NCBI RefSeq assembly: GCF_900101395.1
Contig: NZ_FMZO01000005.1
Coordinates: 310,001-374,000, forward strand
Direction of reading: 5' to 3'
Source: Niabella drilacis
Lineage (GTDB): Bacteria; Bacteroidota; Bacteroidia; Chitinophagales; Chitinophagaceae
DNA length: 64,000 nt
Part shown: piece by piece, positions 43,762 to 52,190 of the stretch
Layout of the letters: each line of letters opens with the position of its first letter
Position numbering within the stretch: the stretch's first letter is position 1
The notes under the pieces: model-generated
The model's database searches: none
Told to the model about the DNA's origin: nothing
What the model saw: only the letters and a program-made list of their open reading frames with translations
Program-made: the position numbers and the translations under genes

Positions 43762-45730
43762 GTTGAATATATTGAAACGGATAAATCATCGCCCTGGTGT
43801 GTGTGAACACACACCAGGCAAAATACAACATGTAAAATACCTGTACCTCTGTTTCCTGTTTTTGTACCTTTTACAGGGCATTACGGTACATGCGCAACAA
43901 AGGCCCCATATACTCTGGATCACTATTGAGGATACCTCGCCGGAGTTCATTGGCTGCTATGGCAACAGAGCGGCGCATACGCCTAATATAGATCGGCTCG
44001 CAAAAGAAGGTGTGCGGTTTTCCAATGTGTTCTCAACGGGCACGGTCTGCTCTCCCAGCCGCACAGCGATCATCACGGGCGTAAAGACCTATTGCACGGG
44101 TACCGGGCATCACCGCAGCGCTTTCCCCGTTCCTGTATTTATGAAGGGATTCCCTTACTATTTGCAGCAGGCAGGTTATTATACCTCCAATTCCGCCAAA
44201 ACGGATTATAATGTAAGCAATGAAACCGCCTATACACAAGAGGCCTGGAATGAAAGCAGCGTAAAAGCGGGCTGGTGGAACCGAAAGCCCGGACAGCCCT
44301 TTTTTGCGGTATTTAATTTTAATGCATCGCATCAGTCCAATACGATGACCAATCCTTACGCACAATATAAAAAGGCCATTTGGGCAAATCTCAGTGCAGA
44401 CGAAAGAATAGCCGATGATGCTTTTGAAATGCCCCCCTTTTATCATAACTCCCCGGAGATGAGAAAAGAAATGGCACGTGTGTATAATTCATTATCATTA
44501 ACAGATAAGCGTATTGGAGAACTGCTTGACCGTTTGAAAAAAGATCATCTTATGGACAGCACCATCATTATCTTTTATGGTGATCATGGTGAAGGTATTC
44601 CCCGGGGAAAGACCAATGGTATCAGTTTTGGGTTTCGCGTACCATTTGTGATCTGGTTTCCTGAAATGTATAAGCACCTGTCGCCCTGGGGCACAGATGT
44701 AGTCACGGATGAACTGATCGATTTTACGGATCTGGCCCCAACCATGATCTCACTGGCAGGAGGTGTAAAGCCTGCCTATATGAGCGGAAGGGCTTTTATG
44801 GGGACAGCGAGGAGGAAAGCGCCGGAATACCTGGTACTGTCCTCCGACCGGTCGGATAACGGCCCCGACCTGGTACGGGCTGTAACAGACGGCCGTTATT
44901 TTTATGCAAGAAACTTTATGCCCTGGATGCCGCAGCTCCGCTATATCCGGTATATGGAAATCGGAACCATCAAACAGCTAATGAGAAGCGATTGGGAGAA
45001 GGGGGCTTTGGATCCGTTGCAGCAAAGCCTGTTTGAGCCAAGGCCTGCCGAATTTTTATTTGATACAAAAACCGATCCCTGGGAAACCCGGGATCTTTCA
45101 GGTGCTGAAAATGAACAACGGGTGTTACGGAAAATGCGGGGACGCCTGGAAAAAGAAATGCTTTCGGAAAAAGATATCATGCTGCTGCCTGAAGGAGAGC
45201 TGGATACCCTTTCAACACATATTACTCCTTATGCATACCGTTTAAACGAAAAGGCATATCCCTTTCATCAGATCTATGCGGCGGCTTCGCTGTCCGGTTT
45301 CCGCACGCCGGAAACGCTGAAAAAACAGTTAGCTTTGTTAAAAGATCCTGACAAAATAGTCCGTTACTGGGCGGTAACAGGCTTGCGCGCGCAAAAGGGA
45401 GCTGCGTTAAAACCCTATAGATCCCGGTTATTGCCGTTGCTGAAGGATGCATATCCGCCGGTAGCCATAACCGCTGCTGCTATATGCTACGAGCTGGACC
45501 AGGATCCCCGGGCAAAGGATTGTTTAACTTATCATATATTGGGCAAAAACCAGTATTGGGCATTGATGAGCGTAAATTTTTTACTATATAGTCATTATAA
45601 AAAACCATTCATTGAGCCGGTGCAGCAATGCCGCGGGCTGGAGGGCAGGAGCTATGCTGCCAAAGCCGCCTGTATGGATTTCCTGGGAAGCCTGGGCCTG
45701 GTTCTCAATGATATGGATCACCGGCAATAG
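43754..45730 (+). CDS. Sulfatase 4 with HEAT-like C-terminal extension
   Basis: The 658-residue protein begins at the ATG at 43754, overlapping the rhamnosidase stop by 8 bases. It has a signal (YLYLCFLFLYLLQGITVHAQ), the motif C99-S-P-S-R, ITIEDTSPEFIGCYGN and FYGDHGEGIPRGKTN. The domain after residue 480 carries HEAT-like repeats (LALLKDPDKIVRYWAVTGL, SRLLPLLKDAYPPVAITAAA). Sulfatase 5 has the same architecture, so the two form a subfamily in this locus. The repeats may mediate protein or glycan binding. Confidence 0.9.
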   Translation: MRKLNILKRINHRPGVCEHTPGKIQHVKYLYLCFLFLYLLQGITVHAQQRPHILWITIEDTSPEFIGCYGNRAAHTPNIDRLAKEGVRFSNVFSTGTVCSPSRTAIITGVKTYCTGTGHHRSAFPVPVFMKGFPYYLQQAGYYTSNSAKTDYNVSNETAYTQEAWNESSVKAGWWNRKPGQPFFAVFNFNASHQSNTMTNPYAQYKKAIWANLSADERIADDAFEMPPFYHNSPEMRKEMARVYNSLSLTDKRIGELLDRLKKDHLMDSTIIIFYGDHGEGIPRGKTNGISFGFRVPFVIWFPEMYKHLSPWGTDVVTDELIDFTDLAPTMISLAGGVKPAYMSGRAFMGTARRKAPEYLVLSSDRSDNGPDLVRAVTDGRYFYARNFMPWMPQLRYIRYMEIGTIKQLMRSDWEKGALDPLQQSLFEPRPAEFLFDTKTDPWETRDLSGAENEQRVLRKMRGRLEKEMLSEKDIMLLPEGELDTLSTHITPYAYRLNEKAYPFHQIYAAASLSGFRTPETLKKQLALLKDPDKIVRYWAVTGLRAQKGAALKPYRSRLLPLLKDAYPPVAITAAAICYELDQDPRAKDCLTYHILGKNQYWALMSVNFLLYSHYKKPFIEPVQQCRGLEGRSYAAKAACMDFLGSLGLVLNDMDHRQ

Positions 45731-45741
45731 CAATTGAAACG

Positions 45742-48540
45742 ATGAAGAAATTAAAAGTCCTTATTTGTTTTTTATTTTTGGTGATTGCAGGTACAACCGG
45801 CCTGCAGGCACAGGATACGCAGGTAAAGTATTTATCGGGCCGGGGGGCAGATGATACGGTTAACTGGAACTTTTTGTGCTCTGCGGGAAGGCGGAGCGGC
45901 AAATGGACCTCCATTGCAGTGCCTTCCTGCTGGGAGCAGCAGGGGTTTGGTGCCTACAACTATGGACACGATCCTTTAAAGGAACGGCTGAATGAGACCG
46001 GCACTTATCGCTATACATTTACGGTGCCGGCCGGCTGGAAGAACCTGGAGACCCGGATCGTTTTTGAAGGGGTGATGACGGACGCAGAAGTGCATATCAA
46101 TGGCATGCCCGCCGGGGCCGTGCACCAGGGCGCTTTTTATGAGTTTGGGTACAATATAAGTAAGCTGTTGAAGTTTGGCGGCAAAAATGAATTGCAGGTA
46201 TTGGTAAAAAAGAACTCCGGCAATGCTTCGGTGAACGAAGCGGAGCGCACGGCGGACTTCTGGATGTTTGGCGGTATATTCAGGCCGGTGTATTTAGAGG
46301 CGAAGCCCAAAATGAATATTCAGCGGGTGGCAGTGGATGCACGGGGCGACGGGGCATTTACCGCGGATGTTTACCTGTCCGGTTTTCGCCAGGCCGCTGC
46401 TGTGCAGGTAAAATTGACCCCATTGCCTGTAAAGCCATCTAAAACAGGAAAAACAGTAGTGTTGTCGGCAGCTGTTACAGGTGCAAAAACCCAGATCAAA
46501 GGAACGGCCGGCAATGTACTGACCTGGACACCCGAGTTGCCCAACCGCTACCGTGCTGTATTTGAGTTGCTGGACCAGGAAGGCAGGGTCCTGCATCGCT
46601 ATAACGAAACCATTGGTTTCAGAACGGTAGAAGTGCGGGATGCCGATGGGGTATATGTGAACGGGGTACGCATTAAAATGAAAGGCGTGAACCGGCATAC
46701 ATTTCATCCAAAGTATGGCCGCACTTCTTCAAAAGCACTGAGTATCCGCGATGTGAATACTATAAAGGACATGAACATGAATGCGGTGCGGATGTCGCAT
46801 TATCCGCCTGAAAAACATTTCCTGGATGCCTGTGATTCGCTGGGACTCTTTGTGCTGGATGAGCTCACCGGCTGGCAAAAACCTCCCTATGATGATACGG
46901 TTGGATTGAAACTGCTGAAGGAAATGGTTATAAGAGATGTGAATCACCCCGGTATTCTGTTATGGGACAATGGCAATGAAGGCGGCAACAATTATACGCT
47001 GGATACTATGTTTGGTAAGCTGGACATCCAGCAACGGGAGGTACTGCATCCCTGGCAGCAGTTCGGGAAATTCAATACAGCGCATTATATCAGTTACAAC
47101 TACCTCGCGCATGATGATCACAGCCGGCGTAAAATATTTTTGCCCACTGAATTTATGCATGGGTTATATGATGGAGGGGCGGGAGCCGGACTGGAAGATT
47201 ACTGGCAGCAAATGTGGAGGGATCCGCTTTGCGCAGGAGGCTTTATCTGGGACTATGCAGATGAAGCACTGGAAAGGACCGATCGTAACGACAGCCTGGA
47301 TACCGACGGTAACCATGCGCCCGATGGGATCCTGGGCCCTTATCTTGAAAAAGAAGGAAGTTATTACGCAGTCAGGGAAATATGGGCGCCTGTATTTTTT
47401 GAGCAGCGATATATTACGCCTGCATTTGACGGAAAGTTCAGGATTGAGAACCGGTTTATCTATACGGATCTGAAAGAATGCCACTTTGAAGCAAGCTGGA
47501 TAAAGTGCCCCGGCCCGGGAATGAAAGCCCCTGTTGAAAAAGACCTGGCAAAGCCGGTGACTGTTTCGCTTAAGCCCGGGCAGAAAGGTACCTTAGAGGT
47601 GGATATGCCCGGAGGCTGGATGCGCTATGATGCATTGCAGATCACCGCCAGGGATCCTTTTGGCCGGCTGATCCATACCTGGACATGGCCCGTTAAAAGT
47701 GCCGGGCAAAGCGCTGCTGAACTACTGCCGCGGGTAACATATGGTGCTACCCGGCTTTCAGAAGAGGGTGATAGCTGGCAGGTAGCGGTGGGGGAGCTTC
47801 GGCTCAGCTTTAATAAGAAAACGGCCTTGCTGACCCGTGTAATGAGGAACGGCGTGGTGATCCCTTTATCGAACGGGCCGGTGCTCATCAGCAGGGAACA
47901 GGTCTTAAAGAAAGTGGCTTGTTATCAGCAGCAGGATACGGTTTACCTGTCTGCATTATATGAAAGCGGCAATGATTTTACCTGGAAAATAGGCCCCGAC
48001 GGGTTGGCCCGGCTCACGGTAAATTATGAACCAAAGAATAACAACCTCTTTGCAGGTGTATCTTTTGATTTTCCCGAGAGCGAGGTAACGGGTATACGCT
48101 GGTTAGGCAACGGTCCTTACCGGGTATATAAGAACCGGCTGAAAGGTGCGTCCTTTGGCCTTTGGGAAAAAGCTTACAACAATACCGTTACCGGGGAATC
48201 GGGTTATATATATCCTGAATTTAAGGGCTACCATGCCGGAACTTATTGGGCGGAGCTGGGTGCAAAAGACAAAAAAGGTTTTACTGTATATATCGCATCG
48301 GATGATATTTTCCTGCGCCTGTTTACACCGCCAACACCCAGATCTCCGGCTAAAACGGCAATAGAATACCCCCCGGGCAATATATCCTTTTTGCATAGCA
48401 TCAATGCGATCGGCACAAAGTTCGATAGTCTGCAGGGCCCGCAGGCCGCGCTCAACCCCTTCAATGGCTATAAGCTCTATGAAGGCCTGCTGCAGCTGAA
48501 GCTGGTCTTTGATTTTAACCCGGCCCCGCCTGAACAATAG
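45742..48540 (+). CDS. GH2-family glycoside hydrolase
   Basis: The 932-residue protein has a signal peptide (VLICFLFLVIAGTTGLQAQ) and the GH2 order: sugar-binding domain (WTSIAVPSCWEQQGFGAYNY, TGTYRYTFTVPAGWK), immunoglobulin-like domain, TIM barrel (MKGVNRHTFHPKYGRTS), and a C-terminal beta region. The acid/base is in WDNGNEGG at E413 and the probable nucleophile in LPTEFMHG at E470. Activities in this family include beta-galactosidase, beta-glucuronidase and beta-mannosidase; the exact one cannot be told. It follows sulfatase 4 by 11 bases. Confidence 0.9.
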   Translation: MKKLKVLICFLFLVIAGTTGLQAQDTQVKYLSGRGADDTVNWNFLCSAGRRSGKWTSIAVPSCWEQQGFGAYNYGHDPLKERLNETGTYRYTFTVPAGWKNLETRIVFEGVMTDAEVHINGMPAGAVHQGAFYEFGYNISKLLKFGGKNELQVLVKKNSGNASVNEAERTADFWMFGGIFRPVYLEAKPKMNIQRVAVDARGDGAFTADVYLSGFRQAAAVQVKLTPLPVKPSKTGKTVVLSAAVTGAKTQIKGTAGNVLTWTPELPNRYRAVFELLDQEGRVLHRYNETIGFRTVEVRDADGVYVNGVRIKMKGVNRHTFHPKYGRTSSKALSIRDVNTIKDMNMNAVRMSHYPPEKHFLDACDSLGLFVLDELTGWQKPPYDDTVGLKLLKEMVIRDVNHPGILLWDNGNEGGNNYTLDTMFGKLDIQQREVLHPWQQFGKFNTAHYISYNYLAHDDHSRRKIFLPTEFMHGLYDGGAGAGLEDYWQQMWRDPLCAGGFIWDYADEALERTDRNDSLDTDGNHAPDGILGPYLEKEGSYYAVREIWAPVFFEQRYITPAFDGKFRIENRFIYTDLKECHFEASWIKCPGPGMKAPVEKDLAKPVTVSLKPGQKGTLEVDMPGGWMRYDALQITARDPFGRLIHTWTWPVKSAGQSAAELLPRVTYGATRLSEEGDSWQVAVGELRLSFNKKTALLTRVMRNGVVIPLSNGPVLISREQVLKKVACYQQQDTVYLSALYESGNDFTWKIGPDGLARLTVNYEPKNNNLFAGVSFDFPESEVTGIRWLGNGPYRVYKNRLKGASFGLWEKAYNNTVTGESGYIYPEFKGYHAGTYWAELGAKDKKGFTVYIASDDIFLRLFTPPTPRSPAKTAIEYPPGNISFLHSINAIGTKFDSLQGPQAALNPFNGYKLYEGLLQLKLVFDFNPAPPEQ

Positions 48541-48761
48541 AACAGTGATGGAAAAGAGGCTGTAGCAAAATCCTGGAGGATCATTGTCGAAAGGCTTCCC
48601 GTTTCAAAAATGCTTTAACCGGCCTGCAATTGCAGCGGCTAAAAGGGTTGTGCCGCGTAAGCACGGGGCTCCTATGGAGCCCGGATCTTAATAATGATAC
48701 GCTGCTATAAACACGTTGCTCCTTACGGAGCAGGAACCTTTGATGATGCCCCGGCTTTTGA
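48541..48761. repeat. Hairpin-rich flank of the tandem repeat
   Basis: Before the first repeat unit the sequence holds perfect hairpins GGGCTCC-TAT-GGAGCCC and TTGCTCC-TTAC-GGAGCA, similar in style to those inside the repeat. No gene is evident. Confidence 0.5.
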
Positions 48762-49750
48762 AGCAATGCCTGAATAGCAATACGGTTATCCCGGGCTTTC
48801 AGACGAAGCATTTGCAGGAAGCGTCTTATAACCCTGAAAGGGCTGGGTCTGGTTAACCGCGTGTAAAATGCGCGGTTAATGACGGGAGCCCTGGTTGAAC
48901 CCCGGCGGGGTTCAACATAGCCTTCGCAAATGGAGCGGCGGTTACGCCGCCGGCTATGCGGTCATTAAACCCCGTTCGGGGTTAGCTGCTTAGCTTGACG
49001 CGCGTGCAATAGCGATCGGGGGCCTTTTTTGGGCAAAGAAACGGTACAGAAAAAAGATAACCGTACATGAATTTTGCGGCGGTGATGGTCTTTTGTGTGC
49101 GACATGTTACTGGTGCATTCTCTGGATTTACTTTCTTACAGCGCGATTTGATTGGTTACAACGTTAAACAGCAATGCCTGAATAGCGATACCGTTATCCC
49201 GGGCTTTCAGACGAAGTATTTGCAGGAAGCGTCTTATAACCCTGAAAGGGTTGGGTCTGGTTAACCGCGTGTAAAACGCGCGGTTAATGACGGGTGTCCC
49301 GGTTGAACCCCGGCGGGGTTCAACATATCCTTCGCAAATGGAGCGGCGGTTACGCCGCCGGCTATGCGGTCATTAAACCCCGTTCGGGGTTAGCTGCTTA
49401 GCTTGACGCGCGTGCAATAGCGATCGGGGGCCTTTTTTGGGCAAAGAAACGGTACAGAAAAAAGATAACCGTACATGAATTTTGCGGCGGTGATGGTCTT
49501 TTGTGTGCTACATGTTACTGGTGCATCCTCTGGATTTACTTTCTTACAGCGCGATTTGATTGGTTACAACGTTAAACAGCAATGCCTGAATAGCAATACG
49601 GTTATCCCGGGCTTTCAGACGAAGTATTTGCAGGAAGCGTCTTATAACCCTGAAAGGGTTGGGGCTGGTTAACCGCGTGTAAAACGCGCGGTTAATGACG
49701 GGTGTCCCGGTTGAACCCCGCCGGGGTTCAATACATCCTTAGCAAGTGGA
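48762..49750. repeat. 408-bp tandem repeat, 2.4 copies
   Basis: Unit 1 is 48762-49169, unit 2 is 49170-49577, and a third partial copy runs from 49578 to about 49750. The exact period of 408 is given by AGCAATGCCTGAATAGC at 48762, 49170 and 49578. Each full unit contains consecutive perfect inverted repeats: TTAACCGCG/CGCGGTTAA, GTTGAACCCC-GGC-GGGGTTCAAC, GCGGCG-GTTA-CGCCGC and AACCCCG-TT-CGGGGTT (48853, 48894, 48935 and 48968 in unit 1). Units 1 and 2 differ at few positions. A 65-codon frame repeats in the units (49067, 49475) but looks incidental. Confidence 0.85.
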
Positions 49751-50223
49751 CCTAATAAATAACAGGAGCCCATAAGACTGGCCGGTGCTCAGAGAGCCGC
49801 GGGGTTTGGATTTGTTGCAATATGCTGCTTCAATGAAATAAGATGAAAAAAAATGAGAGACCTTTTGGGGGTTTCTCAAAAAAAAGCCGACTATAAATAA
49901 GAGTATTGTTGATAGACGCTGCACCGGCAATAACAGTACTATAGCGTTGCGCTATTGTTATAAGATTGCAGGTATAACGATTGCTCTTTAACACTAAAAC
50001 AGGCAGGATAAAAAGAAGTGCCCGGCATTTTTCAGGATCCTTAAACAGAAGGTATACCGGTATTGTGATGATTGTTCAGGAGCCCGGCGTATACACGGAG
50101 GACCGGGCAATGCCGTTACTGTTTTTTGACGGCCTGGAAAACCTGTTACAGATTGAACCAGGTCTTATTCCAGTTGAAGTGACCTTACAAAAGAAGACCG
50201 TTTTATATTAAACCATATAGCGA
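49751..50223. other. Intergenic region before sulfatase 5
   Basis: About 470 bases without a convincing gene. A rightward 76-codon frame at 49981-50211 begins MLFNTKTGRIKRSARHF and has no recognisable family; its end lies 12 bases before the sulfatase start. I see no clear promoter. Confidence 0.4.
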
Positions 50224-52083
50224 ATGAAAAAGAGCGATTGCAGGAAATTCCTGCCGGTGGTTATGATCTGCTGTTGCTGGCCGGTTTTAATGCAGGCCCG
50301 GCAGCCCGAAAGTGCAGCAAAAGAAGCGCTACCCAATATCCTCTGGCTCACGTCCGAAGATAACAGTCCCCTCTTAGGCTGCTATGGTGATGCGATGGCT
50401 ACGACCCCGAACCTGGACCGGCTTGCAGGTGAAGGTTTTTTATATACACATGCCTATGCCAATGCACCTGTATGTGCTCCTTCGCGCAACACCATCATTA
50501 CCGGGGTGTATGCCTGTGCAGCCGGGAACGATGGCATGCGCAGCTATTATCCGAAGTCGGATATGGTTCGTTTGCTGCCGGAGTATTTAAGGGAAAGAGG
50601 GTATTACTGTACCAATAATTCAAAACAGGATTACAATATCGCAGATGTAAAAAAAGACCTGTGGAATGAAAGCAGCAATACGGCACATTATAAGAACCGC
50701 AGACCCGGGCAACCTTTTTTTGCCGTATTCAACACGCTCATCTCACATGAAAGCTGTTTGCATAAACCCGATTCAGGCCGGCCCAAACATGATCCGGACA
50801 AAGTGAAATTGCCCCCTTACCAGCCGGATACCAGGGCCATCAGGACCGATTGGGCACGCTACTATGATTATATCGAAAAAATGGATGCCTGGGTTGGCGA
50901 AAAATTACAGGAGCTGGAAGCGGCCGGGCTGGCGGAAAATACCATCGTGATCTATTATGGCGATCATGGCGGCGTGTTGCCCCGCAGCAAACGCTATGTA
51001 TATGAAACCGGCACCCGCATCCCCTTTATTATAAGAATACCGGAGCAATTTAAGAAGCTGTACCCGGCGGCAACAGCCGGCTCAAAAGTTAACCGGCTGG
51101 TCAGTTTGGTAGACCTTGTGCCCACCCTGTTAAGTATTTGCAATATCCCTGTTCCGTCGTATCTGCAGGGACACGCTTTCCTGGGAAAACAAAAGTCGCC
51201 GGATCCGCAATATGCCTATATGTTCCGGGGCCGTATGGACGAACGTATCGATATGTCGCGGGCTGTGAGGGATCATCGGTACCGTTATATCCGCAATTAC
51301 ATGCCCTACCGTATTTATGCACAGCATATCGATTATTTGTGGAAAGCCGCAGCCATGCGTTCCTGGGAGGAGGAATATTGGCAGGGAAGGTGTAATGAAG
51401 TGCAGTCCCGCTTCTTCCGGGCAAAACCCGTTGAAGAATTATACGATACGGAAAAGGATCCCTGGGAAGTACGCAACCTGGCTGATGATCCGGCATTCAA
51501 AAATGTATTGCTGCGGATGCGGACGGAAAATACAAGATGGATGAAGGAAATAAAAGACGCGGGCTTTATACCCGAGGGAATGATAAAAGCGATCACAAAG
51601 GGAATGACCGTTTATGACTATATGCGCTCCGGAGCTCAGCCGATGGATCAGCTCATTGCAGTAAGTGACCTTGCCGGTTTTGCAACCATAAAAGATATTC
51701 CAGGGCTTTCAAAATACCTGTCGGACCCGGATATGCTGCTGCGGTATTGGGCGGCAAACGGTTTGTTACAGCTGGGCGAAAAGGCCCGGGGGGCGCTTCC
51801 TGCATTGAAAAGATCTTTAACCGATGCTTCGCCCGATGTGGCCATTACCGTTGCAGAAACTTTATACCGGCTGGGCGATAAGAAGGCAAGTGAGCCGGTG
51901 TTGTTAGTGGCACTAAACAACCCCGATATTATGGTACAGGTACACGCCCTTAATGCAATCGATAACAGCTGTGTGCGGAACGGGCAGGTCCGCAAAGCCG
52001 TGACGGCACTGGCTGGAGAGCCGGCTGCTAAAAAGAATGAATACATCTCCAATATCACAAAATGGATCTTAAATAAACCATAG
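50224..52083 (+). CDS. Sulfatase 5 with HEAT-like C-terminal extension
   Basis: The 619-residue protein has a signal (VVMICCCWPVLMQARQ), the motif C84-A-P-S-R, WLTSEDNSPLLGCYGDAMAT and YYGDHGGVLPRSKRYVYETG. Residues after 470 show HEAT-like repeats (GLSKYLSDPDMLLRYWAANG, LKRSLTDASPDVAITVAETL, ALNNPDIMVQVHALNAID). It pairs in architecture with sulfatase 4. The repeat region at 48762 separates it from the GH2 gene, so it probably starts a new transcript. Confidence 0.9.
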   Translation: MKKSDCRKFLPVVMICCCWPVLMQARQPESAAKEALPNILWLTSEDNSPLLGCYGDAMATTPNLDRLAGEGFLYTHAYANAPVCAPSRNTIITGVYACAAGNDGMRSYYPKSDMVRLLPEYLRERGYYCTNNSKQDYNIADVKKDLWNESSNTAHYKNRRPGQPFFAVFNTLISHESCLHKPDSGRPKHDPDKVKLPPYQPDTRAIRTDWARYYDYIEKMDAWVGEKLQELEAAGLAENTIVIYYGDHGGVLPRSKRYVYETGTRIPFIIRIPEQFKKLYPAATAGSKVNRLVSLVDLVPTLLSICNIPVPSYLQGHAFLGKQKSPDPQYAYMFRGRMDERIDMSRAVRDHRYRYIRNYMPYRIYAQHIDYLWKAAAMRSWEEEYWQGRCNEVQSRFFRAKPVEELYDTEKDPWEVRNLADDPAFKNVLLRMRTENTRWMKEIKDAGFIPEGMIKAITKGMTVYDYMRSGAQPMDQLIAVSDLAGFATIKDIPGLSKYLSDPDMLLRYWAANGLLQLGEKARGALPALKRSLTDASPDVAITVAETLYRLGDKKASEPVLLVALNNPDIMVQVHALNAIDNSCVRNGQVRKAVTALAGEPAAKKNEYISNITKWILNKP

Positions 52084-52190
52084 CCGAAATACAACTCCAT
52101 TTCAACAGGTTACAACTTCTGACCATGAGCGTATAGCGTCATACGAGTAGGATTCCCCACCCCTGTTTCACTTAATAAATAAATTAAATT

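Noticed and set aside
48995-49011. CTTGACGCGCGTGCAAT inside the tandem repeat resembles the MITE terminal sequence CCTGACGCGCATGCGAT
   Set aside because: It matches 14 of 17 positions but has no inverted partner or target duplication nearby, so a relation to the element at 4124 is unproven.
49067-49264. 65-codon frame repeated in each 408-bp unit (also 49475-49672)
   Set aside because: It is conserved only because the DNA repeats; the frame is crossed by strong hairpins in neighbouring sequence and shows no protein-family signal.
49981-50211. 76-codon frame before sulfatase 5
   Set aside because: It has no family resemblance, no clear ribosome binding site and a composition unlike neighbouring genes. 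It may be real, but I cannot support it.
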